Shown here piece by piece: positions 16,368-26,220 of a DNA stretch of 64,000 nucleotides. The notes under the pieces were generated by a model. It ran no database searches and was not told where the DNA came from. It saw nothing but the letters and a program-made list of their open reading frames with translations. Numbering within the stretch: the stretch's first letter is position 1; the number at the start of each line of letters is the position of its first letter. Origin of the DNA: an uncultured Alistipes sp. (GTDB lineage: Bacteria; Bacteroidota; Bacteroidia; Bacteroidales; Rikenellaceae); the NCBI GenBank assembly GCA_947629705.1, contig CANREN010000001.1, positions 185,540 to 249,539 on the forward strand, written 5' to 3'. The position numbers and the translations under genes are program-made.

Positions 16368-17942
16368 TTATTGCGGCATTTCGGCTACATTTATTTGCAA
16401 TCGGTCATCCGTATTCCGGACGGTTTCCGCCACGGCATCGGCGACGGCCCGATCGTAAAAGAGCCCCACCACGAAGAGATTTTGGCCGACTTTGGAGATT
16501 TCCGCATCGCCGGCAACGGTCGCAATAGCCGTCCGAACCTCGTCGGAGAGGGCCTCGGCGTTCATTATCTCGACCCGATAGGCCCGGGCATCCGCATCGG
16601 TCGATTCAGCCAGATTGCGATAAATGCCATTGGTCCAGACAACGATCTTCGGACGGATGAATCCCTTTTCCTTGAGTTGTCGCTGCGCGGCTTCCGCTTC
16701 GGCAAGCGTTGCGAAGCCGCCGGCATAATAGTTCCACTTCTTTTCGTCGTCGATCCGATAAGAGAGCGGATAAGCCCCCTTGAAGAGCGAAACCGGCCGT
16801 TTCGTGCTGAACCTGCCGAGCAGAATCCGATAGATCGTGCCGCGTTCGTAGATCCGGCATTCTGGTATGGGGTGTTGAGCCGTATATTTCGGTACCTTCG
16901 AGAAAGCAAGCTCCTCGTAATCCATGAAGAACCGTTCGGCGACCTCGATCTTCGGCACGCGGAAATCGACCGCCTTCAATCGGGCCGCCGCCTGCATGAG
17001 CGAATCGCAAGCCGCATCCAATCCGAGCAGCCGCGCGACCTCCACTTCGAAATCGACCGACACCTGCTTGCGCAGGAAATAGTCGGCCACCTGATCGGAA
17101 GCCGTCTTATCGCGCAATTCGGCCAATTGCAGCATCGCTTCGGAAAGGCGGGTTTCCTGATCCGCCAGCTGCTCTTCGCAGCCGAGTTTATCCAACAGAT
17201 ACCCGTAGGCGTAACTCTTGTTGTCGAAAATATAGTTCCACACTGCGGCAAGCGAATCCGCCAGCGCGCGGTTCGAATCGGCCAGCGCACTGAATCGTGC
17301 ATAAATCGCCCCGGCCTCCTCTTCGGCCGTCGCCTCCGCATACGACCGCGCCAGCATCGACAACGTGTCGTAACGAACCCGATAACGGGTTGCGAACTCC
17401 TCGGCCTGCTTCTCCAAACGCTGCGCCTCGATCAAGGCGGCATAATCGGCTTCCGGCAGATTTTCGCGGAAATAGCCGTTGTAAACCAAGTTGCGCGACT
17501 TCGGTTCTTTGGAAGCGACAAGCACATCCGCTGCCGGTTCCTCCGGCCACGCAGTCTCCCCCAGCGTATCGGAGCCTGCTAATTGGGCCAGCACCCATTC
17601 CTGCTCCAGCGCATTGATCCGGTCGACGACCCGGCTCTTGGCACTCCGAATCTCGAAAATCCGATTTTCCAATTCCAAAATTTCTTCCGAAATACGGCCA
17701 CGCTCTGCGGGATTCGTCCGCAACTGAATCCGCAGATTCTCCATCGCCCGCGCGATCGAATCCTGCTGCGTCTGCAATGCCTTGTCTTCTTCCAAAAGAG
17801 CGACGTATTGCCGATCGTCCTCCAATCTTGCCGGACGCGGTTCCGCCGTCGGCTGCTGGGCATACAACCAGCCCGCGACGGGAAGAACCGCTGCCGCGAA
17901 TGAAATGATTTTACGCAATAGCCAGGTTTTTATCTCCACCAT
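16368..17942 (-). CDS. Exported coiled-coil protein with C-terminal SPOR-like repeats
   Basis: 524 residues. It starts with an N-terminal signal/anchor (LLRKIISFAAAVLPVAGWLYAQ). Residues about 40-130 are coiled coil with many Gln/Glu/Arg. The C-terminal third has two stretches with the SPOR-like pattern: TIYRILLGRFSTKRPVSLF to YYAGGFATLAEAEAAQRQL, and a second around AYRVEIMNAEAL to LFVVGLFYDRAVADAV. SPOR domains bind denuded peptidoglycan, so a periplasmic cell-wall role is plausible but inferred. Its ATG overlaps the end of trkH by 13 bases. Gene-specific function is not recognised. Confidence 0.7.
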   Translation of the reverse strand: MVEIKTWLLRKIISFAAAVLPVAGWLYAQQPTAEPRPARLEDDRQYVALLEEDKALQTQQDSIARAMENLRIQLRTNPAERGRISEEILELENRIFEIRSAKSRVVDRINALEQEWVLAQLAGSDTLGETAWPEEPAADVLVASKEPKSRNLVYNGYFRENLPEADYAALIEAQRLEKQAEEFATRYRVRYDTLSMLARSYAEATAEEEAGAIYARFSALADSNRALADSLAAVWNYIFDNKSYAYGYLLDKLGCEEQLADQETRLSEAMLQLAELRDKTASDQVADYFLRKQVSVDFEVEVARLLGLDAACDSLMQAAARLKAVDFRVPKIEVAERFFMDYEELAFSKVPKYTAQHPIPECRIYERGTIYRILLGRFSTKRPVSLFKGAYPLSYRIDDEKKWNYYAGGFATLAEAEAAQRQLKEKGFIRPKIVVWTNGIYRNLAESTDADARAYRVEIMNAEALSDEVRTAIATVAGDAEISKVGQNLFVVGLFYDRAVADAVAETVRNTDDRLQINVAEMPQ

Positions 17943-19375
17943 TTTATAAAAAAGAGCTGTATCAAACCGAAAATCTCCAAACGTCCGAATAACATCAACA
18001 ACGAATTGGACAACTTGAATGCTGCCGGCAGGGCCGAAAAATTATCCATCGACCCGACGGCGCCGAATCCGGGCCCGACATTGCCGATCGAAGCGATCGA
18101 GGCCGAGAAACTGGTCATCAGATCGACATCGAGCATCGTTCCGAACACCGTACCGATCAAGATCAGCAACAGATAAGTAACGATGAAAACCGGCACCGAA
18201 TGCAACGCTTCCCGATCCTGAATCGCTCCGTCGAGCCGGATGCGGATGATGGCATTGGGATGCTGCTGCTGACTCAACCGCGCCCGAATCATCTTCAGCG
18301 AAAGGATGAGGCGGTTGATTTTCAATCCGCCCGAAGTCGATCCGGCACAAGCGCACACCAACGAGCCGAACAGCAGCAGCACAATCGCGAACGACGTCCA
18401 TTGATTGGTATCGGCCGTCGCGAAACCGACCGTCGTAACCAACGAGACGAACTGGAACAATCCTTCGCGGAAAGCGACGGAAAAGGCAGGGTAGCGGTCT
18501 GCCGCAAAGAGACTCACCGCGATCAGGAATCCGCACAAAAACAACATGCCGAAATACCATCGCGCGACCTCCGACCGGAACAGGTTGTTCCGCCGGCCGG
18601 TTACCGTAGCGAAAATCAATCCGAAATGCAAGCCTGCCGCCGCCATCGCGAAGATCAGCACCCAATCGATCGCCGGACTGTTGAAATAGGCAATCGAGGC
18701 GTTTTTCGTCGAGAAGCCGCTCGTCGCGCAGACCGACATGGCATGGCTCAGCGCATCGAACCAGTTCATGCCGGCCAATTTGAGCAGCAGCATGGAGGCG
18801 GCCGTCAGGCCCACATAAACGCCCAACAGGATCCGCACGATGGTCTGCGTGCGGTAGCGATAGTTGTCCCTGGCCAGCGAGGAGAGCTCCAGATTGGTCA
18901 ACGTCAGCTTATTGCGGCCCATCGAAGGGAGAATCACGAGAACGAACATGACGACCCCGATACCGCCGATCCAGGTCGTCGACATGCGCCAGAAAAGCAG
19001 TCCGCGCGGCAGCGATTCGATATCGTTCAATATGGTCGCTCCGGTCGTTGTAAAGCCGGAGACGCTTTCGAACCAGGCATTGATCAACGAAAATTCGCCG
19101 CCCCAGATCAGATAGGGGAACGTTCCGACGACGCACGCCAGCAACCAAGCCCCGACGACGATGCAGAAGCCCTCTTTGGTCGTCAGCTGTTCCTGCCGTT
19201 CGACGAAAATCAACGGGAAGATGCCCAGCAGCGTCGTCAGCAAGGCCGAAAGCAGCAGCGGATAGAATGCCGAATCCATGTTGTTGAAGTAGGAAATCCC
19301 CGCCGACAGCAGCAGGAACGCCGCGATGAAGAGCATCACGATACCGACATAGCGTAAAACGACATCCAAACGCAT
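17930..19375 (-). CDS. trkH: TrkH-type potassium uptake protein
   Basis: Inner-membrane K+ transporter subunit of 481 residues with four pore loops. The filter turns can be seen as SVSGFTTTGAT, SVCATSGFSTKN, LVTTVGFATAD and SIGNVGPGFG, each centred on a glycine as in the Trk/Ktr/HKT superfamily. Family members need a cytosolic TrkA/KtrA regulatory ring; no such gene is in the window. Located in a tight minus-strand cluster, four bases after the four-helix-bundle protein gene and overlapping the SPOR-like gene. Confidence 0.92.
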   Translation of the reverse strand: MRLDVVLRYVGIVMLFIAAFLLLSAGISYFNNMDSAFYPLLLSALLTTLLGIFPLIFVERQEQLTTKEGFCIVVGAWLLACVVGTFPYLIWGGEFSLINAWFESVSGFTTTGATILNDIESLPRGLLFWRMSTTWIGGIGVVMFVLVILPSMGRNKLTLTNLELSSLARDNYRYRTQTIVRILLGVYVGLTAASMLLLKLAGMNWFDALSHAMSVCATSGFSTKNASIAYFNSPAIDWVLIFAMAAAGLHFGLIFATVTGRRNNLFRSEVARWYFGMLFLCGFLIAVSLFAADRYPAFSVAFREGLFQFVSLVTTVGFATADTNQWTSFAIVLLLFGSLVCACAGSTSGGLKINRLILSLKMIRARLSQQQHPNAIIRIRLDGAIQDREALHSVPVFIVTYLLLILIGTVFGTMLDVDLMTSFSASIASIGNVGPGFGAVGSMDNFSALPAAFKLSNSLLMLFGRLEIFGLIQLFFIKWWR

Positions 19376-19379
19376 GTTT

Positions 19380-20177
19380 TCAGAATTGGGTCTGTTTGGA
19401 GAGGGCGATCAACGTATCGATTTTCTCCTTCAGCTCCAGCACTTCGTCCTTCAGTTCGCCCTTCACGGCAAACGGGATGCGGAACGTCAGGAAATCACCC
19501 AGTCCCTTGTTCATCCGCACAATGGGATGCACGCAATAGATCGACATGAAATAGTAGAGCATCAACACGATGGCGATCATCACGACCAACGAGGTCAAGA
19601 CCGGCGTAACGGCCCGATAGGCATTCTTTTTCATCTGCTCCGCCCGCGGGGCCAGCGAACTCTGGGTCGAAGTCATGTAATTCTTGATGGCTGCCGTCAA
19701 CCGGACGTAAAGCGCTTCGTATTCGTCGTTATACCATCGGCTGCCGGCCGTTTCGCTCCGATCCACCGCGACCGAATCGGGTTCGACATGGGGTTCGACA
19801 CCGCCGAAGGCCAAATAGGAATCGGTCAGCAGCCGCAATTCCGTCGTAGCGAAAGCCAGCGAATCGAGAAACGATTTATCGACCGCCTCCTGTTGTGCGA
19901 TCGACAGCGTATTTTCCAATCGCAGCAGGCTGGCCCGGCACAGACTGTCGTAGGAGCGGTCGCCGAAGACCGAGTAGTGGATCAACGCCACATTCTGCTC
20001 ATGGGCGGCATCGAGCATCTCTTTCGCCAGCGAAATATTCCGTCGATTGGCCTCGAGAATATCGCCCGTATCGCGGCTCAAGTGGCTCAATTCCAAAAAC
20101 GACACCATCCCCGAGAAAAAGAGCAGACAAACGATGCTCAGGAAGCCGACCGTAACCCGTTTATGCAACCCCGTCAT
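19380..20177 (-). CDS. Two-TM protein with periplasmic four-helix-bundle sensor domain
   Basis: 265 residues. TM1 (about residues 8-26) is followed by a helical periplasmic region of about 155 residues, then TM2 (about 190-212) and a short cytosolic helix with HPIVRMNKGLGDFLTF, a HAMP-like stretch. The layout resembles the sensor half of chemoreceptors or histidine kinases (MCP 4HB type), but no kinase, receiver or MCP signalling domain follows. It may therefore act through a partner. First gene of the cluster leading to trkH, SPOR, NfeD and FloA, with its own promoter 60 bases upstream. Ligand unknown. Confidence 0.65.
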   Translation of the reverse strand: MTGLHKRVTVGFLSIVCLLFFSGMVSFLELSHLSRDTGDILEANRRNISLAKEMLDAAHEQNVALIHYSVFGDRSYDSLCRASLLRLENTLSIAQQEAVDKSFLDSLAFATTELRLLTDSYLAFGGVEPHVEPDSVAVDRSETAGSRWYNDEYEALYVRLTAAIKNYMTSTQSSLAPRAEQMKKNAYRAVTPVLTSLVVMIAIVLMLYYFMSIYCVHPIVRMNKGLGDFLTFRIPFAVKGELKDEVLELKEKIDTLIALSKQTQF

Positions 20178-20236
20178 TTTATTATAATTACCTGCGATAA
20201 TATACGTTTAACGTAGCTGCACTTTCGTGCATCATG

Positions 20237-20244
20237 CAAATATA
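20237..20244 (-). promoter_or_regulatory. -7 box of the sensor-trkH-SPOR-nfeD-floA cluster (TATATTTG)
   Basis: Perfect TAnnTTTG on the minus strand, 60 bases before the first ATG of the cluster and just past the mtaB stop codon. Confidence 0.7.
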
Positions 20245-20250
20245 CGAATT

Positions 20251-21549
20251 TTAATCCAAGATTTCGCCTGCCAGGTCATGAAATTCATCCATCGCGCCGA
20301 GCTTCACGCGGCAAATCGTATTGATCCGCGACCGGTCGTAAGGGACTTTCACCCGCCGGTAGCTGCCCGTATAACCGAACATCATGCCATTCCGGCGCGT
20401 GCTTTCAAAGAGCACCGTATCCTCCGAACCGACCGCCGCGGCACAGAAATCGCCATGCAGCCGGCCGCACAACGCTTCGAGCTCCTCGGCCCGACGGGTC
20501 GCCACGGAGGGCTGCACTTTGTCCGGCAGATCGACCGCCGGCGTTCCGGGGCGCTCCGAGAAGGGAAAAATATGCAGAAAAGCGGGGCGCAGATCCGCTA
20601 AAAAACGGTACGTGTCGCGGAAATCCTGCTCCGTCTCGCCCGGGAATCCGACGATGACGTCGATTCCGATGAAGGCATCGGGCATTGCCCGACGCACGGC
20701 CGCGATGCGCTCGGCGAAACGGGCGGTCGTATAACGGCGGCGCATCGCCGCGAGAATCCGATCGGAGCCGCTCTGGATCGGGATATGGAAATGGTGCTGG
20801 AATCGGGGCGACGAAGCGCAGAACGCGATGATCTCATCGGTCAGCAAATTGGGTTCGATGGACGAAATGCGATAGCGTTCGATGCCCTCCACCTCATCGA
20901 GCGCCCGCAGCAGGTCGACGAACCGTTCGCCCGTCGTGCGGCCGAAATCGCCCGTATTGACCCCCGTGAGGACGATCTCCTTCTGTCCGGCTGCCGCGAT
21001 CTGCCGCGCCTCCTTCACTAAATCGGCAATGGGCAGATTCCGGCTCGATCCGCGGGCGTAATGGATCGTGCAGTACGAACAGCAGTAATCGCAGCCGTCC
21101 TGCACCTTCAGAAACGCACGGGTGCGGTCTCCGCTCGAAAAAGCGGCGAAAAACGATGTCAATTCGTCGGTTTCGCAGCTGTACACCTGCGCACGGCCCT
21201 TGCCGGAGAGTGCGCAGACCCGACGGTAAAGTTCGCCCTTGTCGTTGTTGCCCAACACGAGATCGACCCCTTCGATCGCCGCGATTTCGTAGGGTTTGAG
21301 CTGTGCGTAGCAACCCGTTACGGCAATAAGGGCCTGCGGATTGCGGCGGTGGAGCTTACGGATCAGATTACGGCATTTCTTGTCGGCATGTTCCGTTACG
21401 GAACAGGTGTTGATGATGCAAATGTCGGCCGGCGCATCGGGGGAGACCCGTTCGAAGCCGCCCGCCTCGAACTGACGGGCGAACGTGGAACTCTCCGAGA
21501 AATTGAGTTTGCAGCCGAGCGTATGGAAATTGACCTTTCGGGATTGCAT
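20251..21549 (-). CDS. mtaB: tRNA t6A37 methylthiotransferase MtaB
   Basis: Radical SAM enzyme converting t6A37 to ms2t6A37 in tRNAs reading ANN codons. 432 residues. The N-terminal MTTase domain has its three cysteines in LGCKLN, NTCSVTEHAD and TGCYAQ, which hold the second 4Fe-4S cluster. The radical SAM motif is CDYCCSYC (CX3CX2C). A TRAM-like C-terminal region follows. N-terminal start MQSRKVNFHTLGCKLNFSE and the CSYCTIHYARG context are characteristic of MtaB rather than MiaB or RimO. Divergent from the znuB-type permease gene. Confidence 0.92.
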   Translation of the reverse strand: MQSRKVNFHTLGCKLNFSESSTFARQFEAGGFERVSPDAPADICIINTCSVTEHADKKCRNLIRKLHRRNPQALIAVTGCYAQLKPYEIAAIEGVDLVLGNNDKGELYRRVCALSGKGRAQVYSCETDELTSFFAAFSSGDRTRAFLKVQDGCDYCCSYCTIHYARGSSRNLPIADLVKEARQIAAAGQKEIVLTGVNTGDFGRTTGERFVDLLRALDEVEGIERYRISSIEPNLLTDEIIAFCASSPRFQHHFHIPIQSGSDRILAAMRRRYTTARFAERIAAVRRAMPDAFIGIDVIVGFPGETEQDFRDTYRFLADLRPAFLHIFPFSERPGTPAVDLPDKVQPSVATRRAEELEALCGRLHGDFCAAAVGSEDTVLFESTRRNGMMFGYTGSYRRVKVPYDRSRINTICRVKLGAMDEFHDLAGEILD

Positions 21550-21616
21550 GGCGATCGTTGGAAACTGAATCTGTCCGCGAATTTACGCATTTTTTGGAAC
21601 ACCCGCCAAAAAAACG

Positions 21617-21624
21617 TAAATTTG
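21617..21624 (+). promoter_or_regulatory. Promoter -7 box of the permease-lptG-ribBA-fmt operon (TAAATTTG)
   Basis: Perfect TAnnTTTG, 22 bases before the permease ATG. A TTTG at 21593-21596 lies 20 bases upstream and may be the -33 element. Confidence 0.75.
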
Positions 21625-21645
21625 CAGGCTTTACCGAAACGGGTT

Positions 21646-22503
21646 ATGGATTTTTTCAACGATCTGCTCCAATACGGCTATCTGTCCCATGCGTTCGTCG
21701 CATGCGTCCTGTCGGGCATCACCTGCGGGATCATCGGCACCTATATCGTCTGCCGGCGCATGGTGTTCCTCGCCGGAGGGATCACCCACGCTTCGTTCGG
21801 GGGATTGGGCATCGCCTTCTATTTGGGGGCCGATCCCATCGGCGGGGCGATGGTTTTCGCCGTTCTGTCGGCCCTCGGCATCGAATGGGCCGGAAGCCGC
21901 GGCCGCATCCGCGAGGACTCCGCCATCGGCATCATCTGGTCGGTCGGCATGGCGATCGGGGCGTTTTTCATGAGCCTGCGCCCGGGCTACACCTCGGGCG
22001 ACCTCTCGGCCTATCTTTTCGGCAGCATCGTTACCGTAACCCGAAGCGATGTCCTGGCGCTCGCCGGACTGACCTTCGCCATTCTCACAGGGGCCCTGCT
22101 TTGGCTCCGGCCGGTGATGTACGTCGCGTTCGACCGCGAATTCGCCCGCAGCCGGGGCATCCCGACCCGTCTCATCTCCTATCTGATGGCCGTTACGGTC
22201 GCCGTAACCATCGTCCTGTCGATCCGCATCATGGGCATCGTCCTGCTCATCTCGCTGCTGACCATGCCCGTGGTCATCGTCAATGCGCTGTCGCACTCCT
22301 ACCGCACGCTGACCGCAGCGGCCCCCGCCGTCGCCGTCGCAGGCAATGTCGCCGGTCTCGTCGTCAGCTACCGATACGAAGTGCCCCCCGGCGCCGCCAT
22401 CATATTTATCCTCACCGTCGCGCTTATTCTGATAAAGTTATTAACTTTGTCGGGCGCAAACGTCGGCAAGAAACGGAACTCCTCGCATGAAGACCATCCA
22501 TAA
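21646..22503 (+). CDS. znuB: Zinc/manganese-type ABC transporter permease (ZnuB-like)
   Basis: 285 residues, about eight membrane helices, of the ABC-3 permease family (ZnuB/MntB/TroC). Typical features are IVCRRMVFLAGGITHASFGGLGIAF near the N-terminus and the conserved FDREFARSRGIP segment before the last helices. A binding protein and ATPase of the same system (znuA, znuC) are not adjacent; a pair lacking its permease sits at 61.7-63.4 kb. The frame is open far upstream, but that part overlaps mtaB and the promoter, so MDFFNDLL at 21646 is the start. Its 3' end overlaps the next gene by 17 bases. Confidence 0.88.
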   Translation: MDFFNDLLQYGYLSHAFVACVLSGITCGIIGTYIVCRRMVFLAGGITHASFGGLGIAFYLGADPIGGAMVFAVLSALGIEWAGSRGRIREDSAIGIIWSVGMAIGAFFMSLRPGYTSGDLSAYLFGSIVTVTRSDVLALAGLTFAILTGALLWLRPVMYVAFDREFARSRGIPTRLISYLMAVTVAVTIVLSIRIMGIVLLISLLTMPVVIVNALSHSYRTLTAAAPAVAVAGNVAGLVVSYRYEVPPGAAIIFILTVALILIKLLTLSGANVGKKRNSSHEDHP

Positions 22504-23989
22504 ATTCGTACTGAAAGCCTACCTCGGGCCGATGATCCTCACGTTTTTCATCGTGATGTTCGTCCTGCTGATGAATTTCGTGTGGCGTTACATCGACGAA
22601 TTGGTCGGCAAGGGGTTGAGCACGGGCATCATCATCGAGCTGTTCACCTACGCGATGGCCAACATGATTCCGATGGGCCTGCCGCTGGCCATGCTGCTCG
22701 CCGCCATCATGACGATGGGCAACTTGGGCGAAAACTACGAACTGCTGGCCATGAAATCGGCCGGCATGTCGTTGATCCAAATCACCAAACCGTTGATCAT
22801 CCTGACCGGATTCATCGCCGTCGGGAGTTTCTTCATCACGAACAACCTCGTGCCTTACGCCAACCGGAAGATGTTCAGCCTCATCTTCGACATCCGGCAG
22901 CAAAAGCAGGCGCTCGAATTCAAGGACGGACTGTTCTTCAACGGCATCGAAAACATGTCGATCCGCGTGGAACGGCAGGAACCCGACACGCATCTGCTCC
23001 ACGACGTGCTGATCTACGACAACCGTTCCGTCAACGGCAACATGAACACCGTCGTCGCCGATTCGGGATATATCCGCCTGTCGGACGACAAGCGCTATCT
23101 GCTCGTAACGCTTTTCAACGGAGAGACCTACGAACAGACCCGCAACAGCCAGTGGTTCAACAAAAGTTCGCTGCGGCACCACCGGTTCGACATGCAGGAG
23201 CAGAAGATCGCGATGGACGGATTCGCGATGGGGCGCACCGACGCCAGCCTCTTCTCGAACAGCCAGACGAAAAACATCAACGAACTGCAACAGGACATCG
23301 ACTCGTTAGAACGCACCGTGAACGCATCGACAGCACGTTCCTATGAACCGCTGCTGAAGGAGCAGCTTTTCGTTCGCGACAATTCGGTTCTTCCGATCCC
23401 CGACAGCCTTCGTTTCGACAAAAGCGACTTTCGGAATGCACTGATTACCGATTCGCTCGTCGATCTGCCGGTTCGGGAGAAAAACCGCATCTGGAACCGG
23501 GCCAGAACATTGGCCAAGAACTCCCGCAACATGTTCGCCTTCGACGAATCGGCGTCGAAAGAATCGCTCAACCAACTCTACCGCAGCAAGGTGGAGTGGC
23601 ACAAGAAAATTTCGCTTCCGGTCTCCATCATGATCTTTTTCCTGATCGGAGCGCCGTTAGGGGCGATCATCCGCAAAGGCGGATTGGGGCTGCCGGTGGT
23701 CGTATCGGTGATTTTCTTCGTCATCTATTATATAATCAGCCTTTCGGGCGAGAAATTCGCCAAAGAGGGAACGTGGGACGCCGTCTACGGCATGTGGCTT
23801 TCGACGATGGTGCTGACCCCCATCGCCGCCTACCTGACCTACAAGGCAACCAACGATTCCGGCTTGCTCGACACCGATTGGTACATCGGAAAAATCAAAG
23901 CGCTGCGCGAAAAGATCGAACCGCGCATCGTCGGATTATTGCACGTCATAAAACGCAAACACCATGGCAAAAGAGACTGTATTAAATAG
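22487..23989 (+). CDS. LptF/LptG-family lipopolysaccharide export permease
   Basis: 500 residues of the YjgP/YjgQ family, the inner-membrane part of the LPS export bridge (LptB2FG). Three N-terminal helices ([21 protein letters not shown], then [24 protein letters not shown] and the following LIILTGF), a periplasmic beta-jellyroll of about 250 residues, and three C-terminal helices starting at [27 protein letters not shown] are all present. The periplasmic part is longer than in E. coli (LptF/G about 360 residues) and contains a predicted coiled segment. LptF and LptG cannot be told apart here. Overlaps its neighbours on both sides, so co-transcribed. Confidence 0.9.
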   Translation: MKTIHKFVLKAYLGPMILTFFIVMFVLLMNFVWRYIDELVGKGLSTGIIIELFTYAMANMIPMGLPLAMLLAAIMTMGNLGENYELLAMKSAGMSLIQITKPLIILTGFIAVGSFFITNNLVPYANRKMFSLIFDIRQQKQALEFKDGLFFNGIENMSIRVERQEPDTHLLHDVLIYDNRSVNGNMNTVVADSGYIRLSDDKRYLLVTLFNGETYEQTRNSQWFNKSSLRHHRFDMQEQKIAMDGFAMGRTDASLFSNSQTKNINELQQDIDSLERTVNASTARSYEPLLKEQLFVRDNSVLPIPDSLRFDKSDFRNALITDSLVDLPVREKNRIWNRARTLAKNSRNMFAFDESASKESLNQLYRSKVEWHKKISLPVSIMIFFLIGAPLGAIIRKGGLGLPVVVSVIFFVIYYIISLSGEKFAKEGTWDAVYGMWLSTMVLTPIAAYLTYKATNDSGLLDTDWYIGKIKALREKIEPRIVGLLHVIKRKHHGKRDCIK

Positions 23990-25196
23990 GGTAGAGGAGG
24001 TCATCGAAGATTTCCGGAAGGGGAAAATCGTCATCGTCGTCGACGACGAGGATCGTGAGAACGAAGGCGATTTCATCGTCGCCGCCGAGAAAATCACGCC
24101 CGAGATCGTCAATTTCATGCTCAAGGAGGGGAGGGGCGTACTTTGCGCGCCGCTTTCGGAAGAGCGTTGCGAGGAGTTGGAACTCAACATGATGGAAGAG
24201 AACAACACCTCGCTGTTGGGAACGCCGTTCACCGTTACGGTCGACCTGTTGGGGCACGGCTGTACGACCGGCGTTTCGATCCACGACCGGGCGGCGACCA
24301 TCCGAGCGCTCGCCGACCCCGCGACCCGTCCGTGCGACTTGGGCCGGCCGGGGCATATCAATCCGCTGCGGGCCCGTCAGAAAGGCGTTCTGCGACGCCC
24401 GGGACATACCGAAGCGGCCGTCGATCTGGCGCAGCTCGCCGGTTTGCAACCCGCCGGAGCCTTGATCGAGATCATGAATCCCGACGGAACGATGGCCCGC
24501 CTGCCGCAGTTGGTCGAGATCGCCCGCCGGTTCGGGCTGAAAATCATCTCCATTGCCTCGCTCATCGCCTATCGGCTCAAAGAGGAATCGTTGATCGAAC
24601 GGGGCGAAACGGCCGACATGCCCACCCAGTGGGGGCATTTCAAGATCACCGCTTTCCGCCAAAAGAGCAACGGACTGGAACACATGGCGATCACCAAAGG
24701 CGAGTGGCGGGAGGACGAGCCGGTTTTGATTCGCGTACACTCCTCGTGCGCCACGGGCGACATTCTCGGCTCCTGCCGCTGCGACTGCGGCGCCCAGCTG
24801 CACGAAGCGATGCAGATGATCGAGAAAGAGGGGAAAGGCGCCATCGTTTACCTCAATCAGGAGGGGCGGGGCATCGGCCTGTTCAACAAAATACGCGCCT
24901 ACAAATTGCAGGAGAAAGGGCTCGACACGGTCGACGCCAACATCGAATTGGGCTTCCGGCCCGACGAACGCGACTACGGGGTCGGAGCGAGCATCATCCG
25001 CGAGTTGGGCATCAAACGGATGCGTCTGATGACCAACAACCCGTTGAAACGGGCCGGCTTGGAGGGTTACGGATTGAGCATCGAGGAGATCGTGCCCATC
25101 GTCATCGCGCCCAATCCGTACAACCTTCACTATTTGGAGACCAAAGAGGAGCGGATGCACCACAAATTGGGATTGCATTGCAAGAGACAGCCATGA
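23964..25196 (+). CDS. ribBA: Bifunctional riboflavin enzyme RibBA (DHBP synthase / GTP cyclohydrolase II)
   Basis: 410 residues supplying both precursors for riboflavin. The N-terminal DHBP synthase half has [12 protein letters not shown], the [12 protein letters not shown] segment and [12 protein letters not shown]. The C-terminal cyclohydrolase II half has the zinc cysteines in [17 protein letters not shown] and the GTP-binding/catalytic [11 protein letters not shown]. Both halves keep their catalytic residues, so the enzyme should be bifunctional. It overlaps the LPS permease gene by 26 bases and the fmt gene by four (ATGA). No FMN riboswitch was seen upstream, consistent with being internal to an operon. 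Confidence 0.95.
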   Translation: MAKETVLNRVEEVIEDFRKGKIVIVVDDEDRENEGDFIVAAEKITPEIVNFMLKEGRGVLCAPLSEERCEELELNMMEENNTSLLGTPFTVTVDLLGHGCTTGVSIHDRAATIRALADPATRPCDLGRPGHINPLRARQKGVLRRPGHTEAAVDLAQLAGLQPAGALIEIMNPDGTMARLPQLVEIARRFGLKIISIASLIAYRLKEESLIERGETADMPTQWGHFKITAFRQKSNGLEHMAITKGEWREDEPVLIRVHSSCATGDILGSCRCDCGAQLHEAMQMIEKEGKGAIVYLNQEGRGIGLFNKIRAYKLQEKGLDTVDANIELGFRPDERDYGVGASIIRELGIKRMRLMTNNPLKRAGLEGYGLSIEEIVPIVIAPNPYNLHYLETKEERMHHKLGLHCKRQP

Positions 25197-26164
25197 ACGC
25201 CAAGGATTTACGCATCGTATTCATGGGTACGCCCGAATTTGCCGTACCCTCGCTCCGGCGACTGGCCGCCGAAGGCTACAACGTCGCGGGCGTCGTTACG
25301 GCTCCCGACAAACCGGCCGGCCGCGGTCGGCAGCTGCACAAAAGCGAGGTGAAAATCGCCGCCGAGGAATTGGGCCTGCCGATATTGCAGCCCGAAAAGC
25401 TCAAAGCGCCGGAGTTCGTCGACGCAATGCGCGCACTTCGACCCGACTTGGGAATCGTCATCGCTTTCCGGATGCTTCCGGAGGTGATTTGGGCCATGCC
25501 CCGCTTGGGAACTTTCAATCTGCACGCTTCGTTGTTGCCCCAATACCGAGGGGCTGCGCCGATCAACTGGGCCATCATCAACGGCGAAACCGAAACGGGA
25601 ATCACCACCTTCCTGCTCAATCACGAAATCGACAAAGGGGCCATTCTCGGGCAGAAACGGGTTCCGATCGCCCCCGAAGAGAACGTCGGCACGCTTTACG
25701 ACCGATTGATGAATTTAGGGCCGGAACTCGTAACGGATACGGTCGAACGGCTTGCCGCAGGAGCGCTCCGGCCCTTGGAGCAGGCGCAGATCGAAACGGC
25801 CGGTCTCAAACCGGCGCCCAAAATTTTCAAGGAGGATTGCCGCATCGACTGGAATTGGAACGGCGAGCGCATCATCAACTTCATTCGCGGCCTTTCGCCC
25901 TATCCGGCAGCCTGGAGCCCGCTATACCGCCAAGGCGCGGAGGCGACCACAGCCAAAATTTTCCAAGCCCGCTTCGAGCCGGCTTCGGCCGCAGCTCGTC
26001 CGGGCGCGATCCGCAGCGATGCGCACGATGAGCTGGCCGTCGCCTGTGCCGACGGTTGGATACAAGTAATCGAAATCCAGTTGGCCGGCAAACGCCGCCT
26101 GTCCGTACACGATCTGCTGCTGGGATTCCGCGAAATCGAGGCCTTCCGGTTCCGCGATCGATGA
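25193..26164 (+). CDS. fmt: Methionyl-tRNA formyltransferase
   Basis: Formylates initiator Met-tRNA with 10-formyl-tetrahydrofolate. 323 residues. The N-terminal Rossmann domain starts [15 protein letters not shown]; the catalytic region has the Asn/His of [22 protein letters not shown]; the C-terminal OB-like domain includes [11 protein letters not shown]. Length matches the family. The start ATG overlaps the ribBA stop by four bases. In Bacteroidota fmt is often found apart from def; no def is in this window. Confidence 0.95.
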   Translation: MNAKDLRIVFMGTPEFAVPSLRRLAAEGYNVAGVVTAPDKPAGRGRQLHKSEVKIAAEELGLPILQPEKLKAPEFVDAMRALRPDLGIVIAFRMLPEVIWAMPRLGTFNLHASLLPQYRGAAPINWAIINGETETGITTFLLNHEIDKGAILGQKRVPIAPEENVGTLYDRLMNLGPELVTDTVERLAAGALRPLEQAQIETAGLKPAPKIFKEDCRIDWNWNGERIINFIRGLSPYPAAWSPLYRQGAEATTAKIFQARFEPASAAARPGAIRSDAHDELAVACADGWIQVIEIQLAGKRRLSVHDLLLGFREIEAFRFRDR

Positions 26165-26210
26165 AAATCCTCCCCGTTCGCTGGCCGCAGGCCGAAACGG
26201 GGAGGATTTT
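26164..26210. terminator. Bidirectional terminator between fmt and peroxiredoxin
   Basis: AAAATCCTCCCCGTT (26164-26178) pairs perfectly with AACGGGGAGGATTTT (26196-26210). The stem overlaps the fmt stop codon and lies ten bases from the peroxiredoxin stop. Confidence 0.88.
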
Positions 26211-26220
26211 CGATTCGCAT

